Both the position numbers and the translations under genes were made by a program. From Panulirus ornatus (taxonomy: Eukaryota > Arthropoda > Malacostraca > Decapoda > Palinuridae), in assembly GCF_036320965.1 (NCBI RefSeq), contig NC_092271.1:24067036-24131035 (forward strand): 64,000 bases of DNA. The letters run 5' to 3'. Below are positions 45,960 through 60,300 of the stretch, in pieces (within the stretch, counting starts at the first letter, position 1; the number at the start of each line of letters is the position of its first letter). The notes beneath the pieces are model-generated. The model did no database searches. It saw only the letters and a list, made by a program, of their open reading frames with translations, and was not told where the DNA came from.

Positions 45960-48900
45960 GAGTAAGGTTCCTGGTACCCTTAAGGCGTTTTGTTCTCTGG
46001 CTGGCGTATGCACGCATCTATTCACGTGGGCACCAGAACAAGTAGGTATCCTCAGTTACGTATGACGTGTTCATGGCAGGGAATTTTTCACCGACTTAGA
46101 AAATTTGGGATTTTGTCATCCTCTTTTATTTCCGGAAAAATAGTTAAATGAATCCACAACTGGTTAAGTAGTTAGGTCACTTGAATTGTCTTGCATCACT
46201 CTTTTAATCGGTTTTACTTTAATGACTATACAAGGCTGTTGAACTGATGCTTGACGTGTGCAATTTGTCAAAGATGACGTGAGCACTCACTGATTACATT
46301 ATCCTCCCCATCATGCGGTGTGAAGCGACCTGGGAAGATTATTATGGCCGCAGAATCTTACTTAGTCTAGAAGTTTTATATCATTACTTTAGTAAAAATT
46401 CTCCTTTGTACTTTATTGTCACCGATTGATTTATTACATTAAACAAATTGTATACAAAGATTGTTCGTTCTTTGCTGCGACACCTGAAGCTTGGTTTTTT
46501 TCTTTGCTCTGAAAATACAGTTCATGTATGAAAGCAATATGCCCAGACGAGGACATTAGTCATGCCTCCTCTGAAAGGAAAATAGTTCCACTGTTAGTGT
46601 TGCTTTTAGACATCTAACCAAATGCAGCCACGAAATGAATTAGCTTGGTTAAATCTTATTACTCAGATTTTAGTTTAGTTCAGTTATTTTATTTCACACC
46701 CAAGCTTCCATTAAATATCCAGAGACTCATTACTTACATCTCTATTTTTTTTTTTTTCGCATCATATTTTATACAAGTTACCAGAATTTTCTACTTATAC
46801 TGCATATATATGAAACTTTCTGAGTATCATTATCCCTCAAGAGGCACTTGCATTGTCTGATCTGCCGTGAGTTAAGAAAAACTATCATATTTGACTTCAT
46901 CTAATAGATTTGATGTAAATCTTTTCTTTCCATAATTCTACGTTCATGTTACAGCACTGGAAAAAATTATGCAAATCTATTCAGCTGTGTTACCCCATGT
47001 CTAATCACTTTGTCACCCACCAAAGGATTGGTTTGGATTTAGAATTAAGGCTTCTAAGCCAAGCACTGGAGCATCTAAGGCTATTCAGCACCCTTAATAC
47101 AGATTAAAATGTTCTTACAAATTCATTTAAGCCAAACCAAAAGGGTTCCTCCCCTGGCTCAAACAAATGACCAGTTCGTTTTGATAGATCAAGAAGGAAA
47201 GAATGAAAAGTATAGAAAAATAGCATACATGTGTTTGTTTTGAGAGCTCAAGACATCACTGCTCCACACAAACCCCACCACTGCATTAAAGTCCAAGTAG
47301 ATCAGGGGGACCCCCACAAAGGGAGGTACCTATACTGTATGAAAATGCTATGTTCAGCTCTCGAGTTATTGGGCTAACGTGTCCACAGGCAGATGCAACG
47401 TCACGTGCAGTTTTATGGCAGCAAAATATGGACACAGAGATACTAATGGTTCATTGTTTAACCATAATTTAGAAAAACCTAAATTATTCATTCTACACTG
47501 TTGTATATGTAAAACATACTTTTTAACTTATTTCATTTAAGACTGACTTTTAGTCTGCATTTGAAGTATTAAGTCTAGTTCTGAAGGAGCAATAATAATT
47601 CTTCACTCATCCTCCCAGACTGGTCATAGAAAAGAAAAACGAACAATGAACTATCAATTCTTTATTTTTGGAATGCAAATACCTTTAGCATAAAGTCATG
47701 CTATTTTGTCATTAAAATATAACAAATTCATCTTTTAATCAGGATGCAAAACACATTATCAGAGTTCAGAGACTGAATTTAAGTACCAGATCACTCACAG
47801 ATCATGTTGCATAGATTAACCTTAGACGATTTAAGTAACAAAACATCAAGTATTTACAGACTCGTTTATCATTTTTTTCCTCATTTAAATTTTCAAATTT
47901 CAACAGCTATAAAAATAAAGGTTCAGTGTACTACACCTAGTAGGATAGTTACACACGAGGCATGTACAGTAAATGTAGTTGATCCAAGTTTGGCAGCTTA
48001 ACCGGGATTACCTAAAAACCACAAGTCAATCACAGCAACAAAGTTTTTAGAAACAATTTCCTTTTAATGCATCCAGTATTAATGATCTTCAAAACAGAAA
48101 ATGACAAAAAACTTATTCTAGAATGAGGGAAACTAGCACATATAGTGAAAGCATCTCTGTTCTGTCAATTTTCATCAAACATTTAAGATATTTCTACTTG
48201 AGGATGTTGGTAACTACCATGGTGAGAAGTATCTCAGTCCTGAGGTAGAGATGAAAAGGAGGAAACTAGATACACCAGAAAGTGTTACATGTGCAATTTT
48301 ACAATGCATCAATAAACGGCTTTGGTTGCATCATGCAAAAGCTAACATACTGCAGGTTTCAAACCACTCATGATGATCCTATGCAGTGTTCTTATAAGTG
48401 TCCAACTTTTTTTTTTACAAACAAATTTATTACAGATAAGGCGGCTCGTGGAACCATAACTCTAACCTGGTATCATCAACTATACAAATTTTACTTTCCA
48501 TAAGAGATGATAAAATCAAAGATGAGACAAGAATGAAAACTTTTTATGATACAAGCAGGTACAGAAAAATATGAAATATTGTGGAATGATGAAGGTTCTT
48601 TGATGGAAGTCTGTAATGAAAATAAGGGAAAGAATAAAAAGGAGAAACATTGAAAAATGATACACACAGCATATGTTGCTCTGCTAATCTACCCTGGTTT
48701 GTATATCTTTTCATTTACTGACTGATAGTGAAAATAAATGATAAATTTGATGAAAAGCTGATAAAACAGCAATCTGTTAAGCTTTGGTTTGAAGATGTTA
48801 AGTGCCCGAGGTAAAATTTCTCGTAAAAATAGGCATTCATGAAAGAAGTAGCACAGACAACCTTCTCTTCAAGTGGCAAAAATTTAACAAAGCAAAAATT

Positions 48901-51900
48901 CCTTCCTTCTGTCAAAACAAACCAACAGCAAAAAATTCCAAACATCAAAGTTATGTGCGAGATATCATAATGCACAAATAAACAGTAGATGTGTGAACCC
49001 TGAAAAAATAACCACATGCAATTAATCATCCTGTTCTTTATCATCAGAGTGCCACCAGGTTGTGGAAAAATCTGGCGTTATCATACATCAAGAAAGGACT
49101 GTGCTGATGTGTTCACTTTTAACAACAACTTTTGAACACATGATAAAGTCACAGAACTATCAGAAACATGACTACTGCTATATAATCTATATCCAGAGTA
49201 AATCTGGATTGTCCTCTAAATTCTACAAACCATAAAAATGCATACCTAAAGCAAATAAAAATATATAATACTATAACAGTAATAATAATGATAATAAATA
49301 CAGGTAATCACCGATTCCAAAGCTTGCCTCTACTCATAAAAGTATAAAACTTGGATGTAAACCTTAACCTGAGTAGAGAGGTGAATGCTGACATGAATAC
49401 CAATGTCAATGCTGATGGAGACATCAAGAGTGTAACTATAACACTGCCTATATTTTGTGAAGGCAAGCTAATCTGTATGCAGATCAATTCTCCTAAGTAA
49501 TGATAGGCAAGGTTACAGCCTTTGATGAATACATAAATAGAATACTGCTTAAAATCATAGTTAAACTTAAAATGAAGCTGACAATGCAGTCAATACTTGT
49601 GATGCAGCACTATACAATGACACAAGATAAAACAATGTAATACATTCCTTTGACAGTTGACCCATTCGGAGAACTCCCAGTGCACTATAGAATTGAGATA
49701 AGGTAACATTTCCTGAAAATCTCTGATAACTCCTTTATCCATATAGATGCGTATCATACATATTCCTAGTGTTCAAGGGCATATTTCTAAAGTAATTCAT
49801 TATTTTGTCACAAAAGGCCAACTTTGAGCTCCTACTTTCAATTATCATTCTACTTTATTTTTGATTCTGCCATATTATGTTCAGCTAATACCTTCTATGC
49901 CATTACTATTATGAAGATTGAACCTCACATAATGATTAAGTGCAACTTGAACTATAGCAGTAATAGTAATGTTCATATGATTCATCAGCTATTTTTTGTA
50001 GGAATCTCCTATATCTTACTCTCATGGAAACTCAAAATATTCTCTGGAGCCACCAAACCATTCATTCTGAAATCTGACATGTACAACCCATAGCTTAGAA
50101 GATTAGAAATCACTGTACAGGATGTTATTCCTTTAAAAACTATGGCTACAACAAGCTAATCAAAATGAAGCATCTTTCAGAGATTGGGGAACCTTCCTTG
50201 GCTGCTTACTATGTATGATCATTGTCCATACTTTGTATCACAGCTAAAGGGAATGGAGTATAAATGACAAGTCAATTAACTGTCTACTAAAATTTTCAGT
50301 CATATTTGATATTCTACAAAGCAAAAGTGAAGGTGAAAATACAAAGGTGCAGTTGCTTTTAATGAAGCAACATTTTCTCAAAAGAAACGTTCAGCCAAAA
50401 GATTTAATGATTTTGAAAACTACTTTGGACATACAATTAAATTCACACTATCTTAATGACTTTGTAAAAACAAAATCCACATAATCATCACAAATAATTT
50501 TATCAACATGAAAGAATCATCACATGCAAGATATGACTTGAGGATAAACATCAATGTGAGGCACACTGTCAGCAAGTGAATACAATTTAGTCAAGCATAC
50601 TGCTGTAAAAATAAATAAATAATCTTGATTTTTATACTAACACAGTAACATTTTTAACATTTTCAAATTTTCATTTATAGTACATGTATACCATAAAACA
50701 ACCAAATACTTTTTCTGGTAGTAATACAGTTACAGCATTAAGTACGAAGGAACAGATTCACTCAATTATTAATAGCATAAATTCTAGCAATAACATTATG
50801 GCTTCTGCTATTTGCACCTCTGATCTACTGTAGTTATTACAACCACAGTAAAACATCTAAATGTGAATAACTCACTGAATATTTTGGGCAAATATCTGCC
50901 CAAGAAAAACTATACATTCAGCAAACATGCAGTCAATTCTTTCTATATGGTAGAAACTATCCATCCATATTAAGGCATTTTCAGTACAAGCATCGGCATT
51001 GATCAAATACAGAGATGATATCTTAGTGGAACTGTATAATCCTCAACTTGAATGTGTTCTTTAGGATGAACACACACATACAGCATGAAGCTGTGATGAA
51101 GTGTCATCCCTTTTCTTTACAACAAAAAGGATATATATTATGTACTTACTCTTTCTACATTGAGGAATTTAATAAGAAAGTTAAAATAAATTTGAAACAC
51201 AGGTTTACAGTTTTAAAGCTGTGGTGAGTCTATCAGGTATCATTACAGATGGGAAGAGCAAGCTTAAATGAATTATATCAGATTTTGAGAGTAGGAACGT
51301 AGCAAGTCCAGCCCAAGTAACGGGTTAAGCCAGCCCTTTGATACCCTGCAATGTTTAGAAACTATTTTGAGAGAGAGAGCATACCCATAGAAATGAGAAT
51401 GGACTTAATAAGAATCTGAACCTGCAATGATAAAATTGCAGATGTACAATATCAGTTCATATCTCAACAGGTAAATCAAATGGTAGTGTCTCTTCTTACA
51501 ATTGTGTCATTAACTGCCCTGGGTCTGGAGGGGAAACAAAAATCTTTTGCACAAATGAATATTGAAGCTTGAAATGCAATTGCTATGCACCACTATGAAG
51601 ACTCTTAAGCAAACTTTTTAAGTGTCATTAACATTTCATAAGCACTATAATACTATAGGATAATTCATAAAGGCTGAAACAAAAATGCTCTAATTCGAAT
51701 TTACTATAAACAAACCCATTTCATTTATCACCAACTATCAGACTTTCAATCCCCTTGGTTAGGAATCACCCAAGGTTGCACAGAGTGCTCAGCAATGTTG
51801 CTTGCAGTAGCCATTACAGTCCTCATTTTGGTTATCAATACTGAAAAAATTAAAACAATACTACTGCTCCAAAAGAAAAAACTTCAGTTAACAACTTGTA

Positions 51901-52460
51901 GTAAGGATATTCTATATAATACATCATATGAAGTACACAGTACTGAAATGGAAATTGTAACCTGGCTGCAATGTTTTTGGGTTCTTGATTATTTTGTAGC
52001 ACAGGTTCAAAGATATATACATATGGGATATGTATGGCACACACAAGTTCTCATTAAGCTGCCTTTCTAACAACTAGTCAATGACTGCTAGTCAGCAAAT
52101 ATCATTCACATTAGAAACGAAGTTGACCCACTCACCCTTGAGATCTAGTGCAGAATGAGGTAGGAAAACATTGTGCAAAGATTGAAACTGAATAACTTAA
52201 AACATCTTTTTCACTGTGATGGACAAATGTCATGGCAAAATTTGGGTAATGCTCATATCTACTAACCAACATGACTATCATTTTAAGTGAGATGAAATAT
52301 AAGAATCTTATGAGCAATAACACATCATGAAGCGAAACATTTATGATTTTGATAGGATAATGGAAATTATGCTCAATGCTGAGTGACTTTCAGTTTTCTG
52401 ATCCATCATTCCTTCTCATTCCACCGCAGATATGGGTGGCTTTGGTAATAAATTTCATGT
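45960..52460. other. AT-rich, microsatellite-poor region; possible long PCNP 3' UTR
   Basis: 6.5 kb without any long dinucleotide tract, MITE or SINE copy that I could recognise, in sharp contrast to 1-46 kb. No conserved frame is visible on either strand. The part adjoining 52460 should hold the PCNP 3' UTR. Several TTTATT (minus-strand AATAAA) motifs exist, for example at about 49852, so the poly(A) site cannot be fixed by eye. Confidence 0.45.
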
Positions 52461-52593
52461 CTACACTCCATCTTCTACTCTACTAGCTTTATCCTGTACT
52501 TCTTTAAGTTGTTTCTCATAAATCTTCTTGGAGTCACAGAAACCCATACGAGTTTTTCCAAAACTGTTGGGTCCTGCCGAGGTGGGTGTGTCC
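52461..52593 (-). CDS. PCNP: PCNP coding exon 4 (last)
   Basis: Acceptor TTTTCAG after a pyrimidine run. The exon reads (R)[43 protein letters not shown] and stop TAG at 52463-52461. Human PCNP ends similarly with GFSDNQKLWERN. The open frame upstream of the acceptor is intron. Confidence 0.95.
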
Positions 52594-55500
52594 CTGAAAA
52601 AAAGAAGAAAAAAAAAAATAACATTAGATATCAACTCACAGGCATCATATTCAATTATAATGTTAATAAAGTTCAAGGTGTTATATATATTATCAAGGCC
52701 TTTGTGCTGCAGTTCTTTTTAACATCCATGTTTAATGGAGGTAAGAGATGTGTATATGGAATATCTGCTAGTTCCTAAATGTCAAACTCAGAACTTAAAA
52801 ATCTTCCTTTAATTTTTTTACCACAGTAACCTTTCTAACTTCTACTTTTTTTAATATATAGAGCAAAAGGCAAAATGCCTGATCTTTACATTTAAATAAA
52901 TACATTAGCAAAAACTGTCATATTTTTATCTATATCTCTTATGCCCATTCCTTTCAGGAACTCCCTCAAGGGGGTGGCCAAAGCAAAAGTCTCCAAAACT
53001 GGTGAACTCAGGTGCTATTTCTTAGCCTTTTAGTGCCTCAACCTTAACAGGCCACTGGCAAAAGGTAACTCTAACACAATTTTTCCAAAGGCTCTTACAT
53101 AATGTTCCTACTGACTACTTCTATTTAATGTTCAACCTAATACCTCTTCATAATTCTCAAATCTAAATGTTCCTTCCATCTTCTACCAAACACTCCTGTC
53201 TAATGTTCCGACCTGCTACTTTTACCTAATGCTCCCAACATTTTGCCAAAAGGCAGAGCTAGCATATACTGCTCAATTCATGAAAATCTAGTTACAAAGA
53301 ATGAGTTGTGTGATATATGTGTTTCAAGTGGTAAGCGTGATACGGAGAGAATGTGTTTGTTGACAGAATGTAGAATGCATACACTCACTGAAAAATATCT
53401 GATATTAATCTTTTAAAATACAATGTTCATGTTTTAGGTTCTATCTGTGGAACAATTCCTATTACTGTCCCAACTTATGGTGAGAATATTATACGTCCAG
53501 CAGCATGGTACAACCTCGTATTTTACTTTGCTTATTGTGTATACATGTTAAAAATTTTAACTTTCCATCTTATTTTGTGGTCTTGAATTATAAGTTAATA
53601 AATAGTTTTTCCTAATTAATGCAAAAATTTATGAAACTACATATTTCAGATTCTGATCAGGTCATCACTTCTAATGAGGGTACCTATGATGTAGTTTTGA
53701 AGCTTCTGTAATATACTGTTCTTAAGTTACCGTGCTAACAAGAATGAATTCACAGACAGACAGAAATATGTACACACACGATGACATAACTTTCAGCATA
53801 CACTTTTGTTGTGGCAAGACATAAATACTCACCTCCCTATGTTCTTCATTCTCATTTTGGCTTCTGGAGGCATCTCCTCTTCATCATCATCATCCTCTTC
53901 ATCACCAAAAACTGTTGCCGCTGATCCGACCTTTGGCTTCAAAGCTGAGACTCCTGTCTGTGTAGCAGCCTTCTGTTGCTGGAAGTTTTAGTTCCATTTA
54001 TTATGAAAGAAAAGAATATAAAAGTGTGGGAGGTGTGCTATTTCATAATTCTAGTTAATCACTTACTAAATCGAAATATAGTTTGAGTTCTTTTGTTGCA
54101 TATTGCACTGATGAAGTATATATAAATGTTTTACAGCACTGGAAATGCCATAAAGGAACACTCAAAATAAGTTAAATGCCATAAAGGAACATTCAAAATA
54201 AGTTAAGACAATTCAATTAGGCCAAATTTGTTAAGAGACAGCATTATATCCACATGGAATGTATAACTAAGTCTTTTGTTAGCTTCGATGTCCTTAAGCA
54301 AAGCTGTTTCAATTCAGTAACCCATGCATTTAATAAAAATGATTATTATCATTATTATTATTACTATTATCATTCTTATTACCATTATTATACTTACTCG
54401 CTATTTCCTGCGTCAGTGAGGTAGCACCAGGAAACAGCCGAAGAATGGCCCACCCACTTATACACACATATGTATACATAAATGCCCATACAAGCACATA
54501 TACACATACATACAGATATATACATATATACACATGTACATATTCATACTTGCTTGCCTTCATCCATTCCTGTCACTGCCCTGCCACACGGGAAGCAGCA
54601 ACCCCCCCCTTCAGCGGGGTAGTGCCATGAACTCAGACAAAGAGGCCACATTCGTTCACACTCAGTTTCTAGCTGTCATGTGTAATGTACTGAAACCACA
54701 GCTCCCACAGACCTTACCATGGTGTACCCCATACGATTCACATGCCCTGGTTCAGTCCATTGATGGCATGTCGACCCAGGTATATCAGAGCGTTCCAATT
54801 CACCCTATTCCTTGCATGCCTCGCATCCTACTATGTGTTCAGGCCCCGATTGCTCAAAATATTTTTCACTCCATCCTTCCACCTCCAATTTGGTCTTCCG
54901 CTTATTGTTCCCTCCACCTCTGACACACATATCCTCTTGTCAATCTTTCCTTACTCATTCCCTCCATATGTCCATACCATTTCGACACAACCTCTTCTGC
55001 TCTCTCTACCACACTTTTTATTTCCATGCATCTCTCTTACCTTTTCATTACTTACTCGATCAAACCGCCTAACACCACATACTGTCCTCAAACATTTCAT
55101 TTCCAACACATCCACCTTCCTCTGTACAACCCTATCTATACCCCATGCCTCGCAACAATAAAACATTGTTGGAACAACTATTCCCTTAAACATACCCATT
55201 TATCCTCTCCAAGATATCGTTCTCTCCTTCCACACATTCTTCATCACTGTCAGAACCTTCACCCCCTCCCCATCCCTGTGACTCACCTCCGCTTCCATGG
55301 TTCTATTCGCTCCTAAGTCCTCTCCCAGACATCTAAGACACTTCACTTCCTCCAATTTTTCTCCATTCAAACTTACACCCCAATTTACTTGTACCTCAAC
55401 CCTACTGAACCTTATAACCTTGCTCTTATTCACATCCACTCTTAACTTTCTCCTTTCACACACTTTCCCAAACTCTGTCACAGCCACTAGAGCTGTATCA

Positions 55501-57224
55501 TCAGCGAACTGACTCACTTACCAGGCCCTCTCATCCCCAACCAACCACATACTTGCCCCTCTCTCGAAAACTCTTGCATTTACCTCCCTGACCACCCATT
55601 CCATATACAAATAAAACAACCATGGGGACATCACACATCCCTGCCACAGACCAACATTCACTGGGAACCAATCACTCTCCTTTCTTCCAACTCGTACACA
55701 TGCCTTACATCCTTGGTAAAAACTTTTCACTGCTTCTAGCAACTTACTCCCACACCATATACTGTTAAGACCTTCCACAAAGCATCTCCATTAAAACTTA
55801 TGCCTTCTCCAGATCCATAAATGCTACATACAAATTCATCTGTTTTTCTACGTATTTCTCACACATTCTTCAAAGTAAACATCTGATCCACAAATCCTCT
55901 GCCACTTCTGAAACCACATTGCTCTTCCACAATCAGGTGCTCTGTACATGCCTTCACCCTCTCAATCAATACCCTCCCATAAATTTTCCCTGGAATACTC
56001 AACAAACTTATGCCTGTGTAGTTTGAACACTCACCCTTATCCCCTTTTCCTTTGTACAGTGGCACTATGAATGCATTCTGCCAATCCTCAGGCACTTCAC
56101 CATGGGCCATACATACACTGAATATCCTTACCAACCAATCAATAACACAGCCACCCCTTTTTTTGATAAATTCTACTGCAATACCATCCAAACCCGCCGC
56201 CCTGCTGGATTTCATCTTCATCAAAGCTTTCACTACCTCTTCTCTCTTAACCATTCCAATCTCCCTGACCCTCTCACTTTGCAGACCACCCCAACCAAAC
56301 ACATTCAATAACCCTTTAAAAATACTCACTCCATGTCCTCACTTCATCACTACTTGTTATTACCTCCCCACTTGACCACTTCACTGATGTTCCCATTTGT
56401 TCTCGTCTTAAGCACGTTATTTACCTCCTTCCAAAACATCTTTTTATTCTCCCTAAAGTTTAATGATACTCTCTCACCTCAACTCTAATTTGCCCTCCTT
56501 TTCAACCCTTGCACCTTTCTCTTGACCCCCTGCCTTTCTTTTTATACATCTCCCAGTCATTTGCACTACTTCCCTGTAGGTATGGTTCAAACGCCTCTTT
56601 TCTCTTTCACTAACAACCTTACTTCTTCACCCCACCACTCACTACCCTTTCTAATGCATCCCAATCTGTTTACCCTTTCAGAAATTTAAACTCCCATATA
56701 CATATCAACATATACATACTCATACACAGATATATACATATATACACATGTACATATTCATACTTGCTTGCCTTCAGCCATTCCTGTAGCTACCCCACCA
56801 CAAAGAGAACAGCATTGCTGCCCCTAGCTTCAGCGAGGTAGCACCAGGAAAACCGAGATTGGTTCACACTCAATCTCTTGCTGTCATGTGTAATACCCCG
56901 AAACCACAGCTCCCTATCCACATCCAGGGGATAGTGATGCAGTTTTCCTGTGGAGCAGGGTAGCAACAGGAATAGATGAAGGCAAGAAAGTATGAATATG
57001 TACATGTGTATGTATGTAATGTCTGCATATGTGTAGGTATATGTGTGTATGTGGGCATTTATGTACATATATAAGTATATGAGTGGATGGGCCATTCTTC
57101 GTCTGTTTCCTGGCGCTACCTCGTTGGCGTGGGAAACAGATTATGTTTTTTTTTTCACACTATTCGCCATTTCCTGCGATAGTGAGGTAGCGTTATTATT
57201 ATGTATAATAATAATAATAATAAT

Positions 57225-57300
<76 letters not shown>

Positions 57301-60300
57301 AGTGGCATGCTGAAAATCCTTGCCTCCAATTTTTACTTTTTCAAAAGAAGGAACAGAGGGGAGCCAAGTGAAGATTTTCCCGCTAAGGCTCAGTCCTCTG
57401 TTCTTGACGTTACCTCACTAATGCAGGAAATGGAGAATATGTAAAAAAAAATATATATGTATGTATGTATGGCGATGGGAATGAATAAAGGCAGACAGTG
57501 TGAATTGTGTGCATGGGTATATATGTATGTGTCTGTGTGTGTATATATGGGTGTACATTGAGATGTATAGGTATGTATATTTGCGTGTGTGTACGTGTAT
57601 GTATATACATGTGTATGGGGGTGGGTTGGGCCATTTTCTTTCGTCTGTTTCCTTGCGCTACCTCGCAAACGATGGAGACAGCGACAAAGCAAAATAAAAT
57701 AAAATAAATGTATGCATGAACATAGGTGTTACTGGACACTGCTTGCTTGAGGTTACACAACAGGAGAAAAGTTCCTTCAGGTGTTACTGTATCATTTGAA
57801 GTACAATCTCATCACAGAACTTCTCACTCCAAAGGAGTGCATATTTTTCAGCAAATGGAAGTAGCACAGCTTGGGCTGCAGAAGCCTTTAGAAAGAAGTC
57901 CTGAATAGCATCAGGAGTCTTAGAAAGAGGTCCTGAAATATTTACAAATAAAAATATAAAAATAAGTACCAGGACAATAACATAATTATGAAACAAAAGA
58001 AAGGGATATTGATCTTGAACCAGCTAATGAAACATGTGTACAAGACATGCTCCAAAGGATTTGATATGTTCTGGATTGTTCACTTGGTGAGGTGACATCA
58101 GCCTCTTGGTGGTCATTAATTGCTGTGAGTGAACCCCCTTTGTCAAGCAAAGGCTTTGGTGGTTAAAGGAGCAGCCAAAAAGGTTGAGCAAAGACAGCTT
58201 CCTCACCAATTCCATGGGATAGGAAAGAATCCTAACCAGACATTCCCCAAATGAACATGTTATGCTATTGAAAATAAGGAGAGAGAGAGAAATTGTGCTT
58301 TTGAACAACTGAATATCAACAAATTACTGCTTCCTCATTCTGAGAAGGTGCACAGGTCTGATTTACATAATGAAATATGTTCAGTGTGAAAGAAAGAGGA
58401 AGCAGTAGGGTGAGAAGGCGATGCAAAATAAGATGAAATATGCAGAGTGGAATCAACATAAAGAGTGAAAAGGATTAGTGACAAGATACATTATTTATAA
58501 AGAGAAGAAAGAGGGTTGGCAACAGGAGAGGACACTTAAGAATACCACTGTTGACTCAATAAAAGGGAGAGCCTGCTCCACCAGTGATTACAGGAAACTA
58601 CAAATTAGATAAAAATAAGAGAAAAACCTAAGGAAGTTGAGAAAGCAAAGACATATGTCACTCCTTATCGAAAGCTTTTGATAGGTCAAAGCCCATGACA
58701 ATAGATTCATTTACAGAAATACTGTAAGCATGCCATGGGCTGTCTAAATCTACAGCTTTTAAGTGTTACTTTCAATCCAAAGTTATGTCAATCATCTATA
58801 CATATGACTCAACACTATGTGGTAAACAAATTTATCATGATGAAATACATCATATATAAAACTAATTACAGTACCTACATACCTGTGTCTGGCCAAGCTT
58901 GATCGAGATGCCACTAGGGGGTTTCTTGGCTGAGACAGACACTGCTAACGAGCTTTTCTCTTGGGGTTTGTTGATCCCAAAACTTAGTTTTTTCTTAGGC
59001 TCCTCCTCCCCCCCTTCCCCCTCAGCTGCCGGACGCTTGATGGCAGATGACCGCTCCTCCAATGATGTCTCTGGAGATAAACACTGGCGAAGGTGAGATA
59101 AAGAAACCCGTGAGAACAGGGCAGAAGCAGGCATACGTCTCAGCTCTATATTAAAATTAACAATAACCGACTGATACTACTTCTTTCTTTGTGGTTAGTT
59201 TAAACTATCCTTTCATGGTCCAGCCTAATGCCACATGAGACTGACTCATGCTATTTCAAACTCATCAGTATGCACTTCACACGCTACTCTGCGTTTCCCA
59301 TAATGTTATTAAAATGATAAGGAATGTGTTTTCATCAATAAATTGTGAACAGAAAAGATACAATACAAAGGTTAGAGAAAGTTATTTCTCATTCCACATA
59401 ACTAAACAAAGAAACTCCCTCCTGAGGTCACGGAGGCTTCAAGAATTAATTCAATAAAACTATACGATCCTTAGAAACAGTATCTACTGTACACCCATAC
59501 ATATATACTATACCATCAGTATCCTGTGCAACCTGAAACCTTGCATGAAGATAGATGTTTTCCAATAAAGACAAGGGATCTTCCTATAGAATTCTTTCAT
59601 CTCTTGGCAGTGGGTTCAATAGACTTGGGCCTTTGACATTTATCCTATTTTCCCTAATGATTCCAAACTACATCTCAGTTCTGCAGTGAATTTAATTTTG
59701 AACATATCCTACCCAGTCCATCATTCCAACAACGCACTTATATTTTAAGCTGATAACATCATGCCTTCCAGTATCTTCATGTATATTATTCCGTAATTTC
59801 TGTTCTAATGAGCGCAGTTTTAGAGCTTGCAGTTTATCACACCAATGTGGTAATGGTTAAGAGCGAGCCTTTGGGAATTCCTAGCTGAACAGTTTTTCTG
59901 CACTGATACTGTATCACAGCAATTTCCAGTCAAAAGTTCTTTGAAAAGTCATTATAGGTCTTGAAGTCATTCATTTTGAAAGTTCTCAGTTCCCAACACA
60001 ACATCTTTACAGACTATATAAGTCAAGTGTTTTTCAATGTCTCCCAGCATCATAACTCCTGAATCTCTGAAGCATCTCTTTATGTTATGTTCTGTAATGT
60101 TTCTATCTTGTATCAGATTCTGACTTACTTTCTTCATTCGTTCTGTAGCGAATGTGTTGACAGACCAATAGAAGATTTGGATGACATCAGAAGGTTTAGA
60201 AGTAATAGGGCAACAACCACAGTGCCTTGGAAAGCAGCATTTCAAACAATAGAAGTTATGGGAGTGAATATTCTTCCCTGCGGCAATTTGGAAATCATCC

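Noticed and set aside
54742..55161. 139-codon plus frame
   Set aside because: Antisense shadow of the LINE reverse-transcriptase copy on minus. The same applies to 55026-55512 and 56052-56375 on plus.
59071..59134. Extension of PCNP exon 2 starting [10 protein letters not shown]
   Set aside because: It begins at ATG codons upstream of a good splice acceptor. The residues do not resemble PCNP and the phase of exon 1 supports the acceptor.
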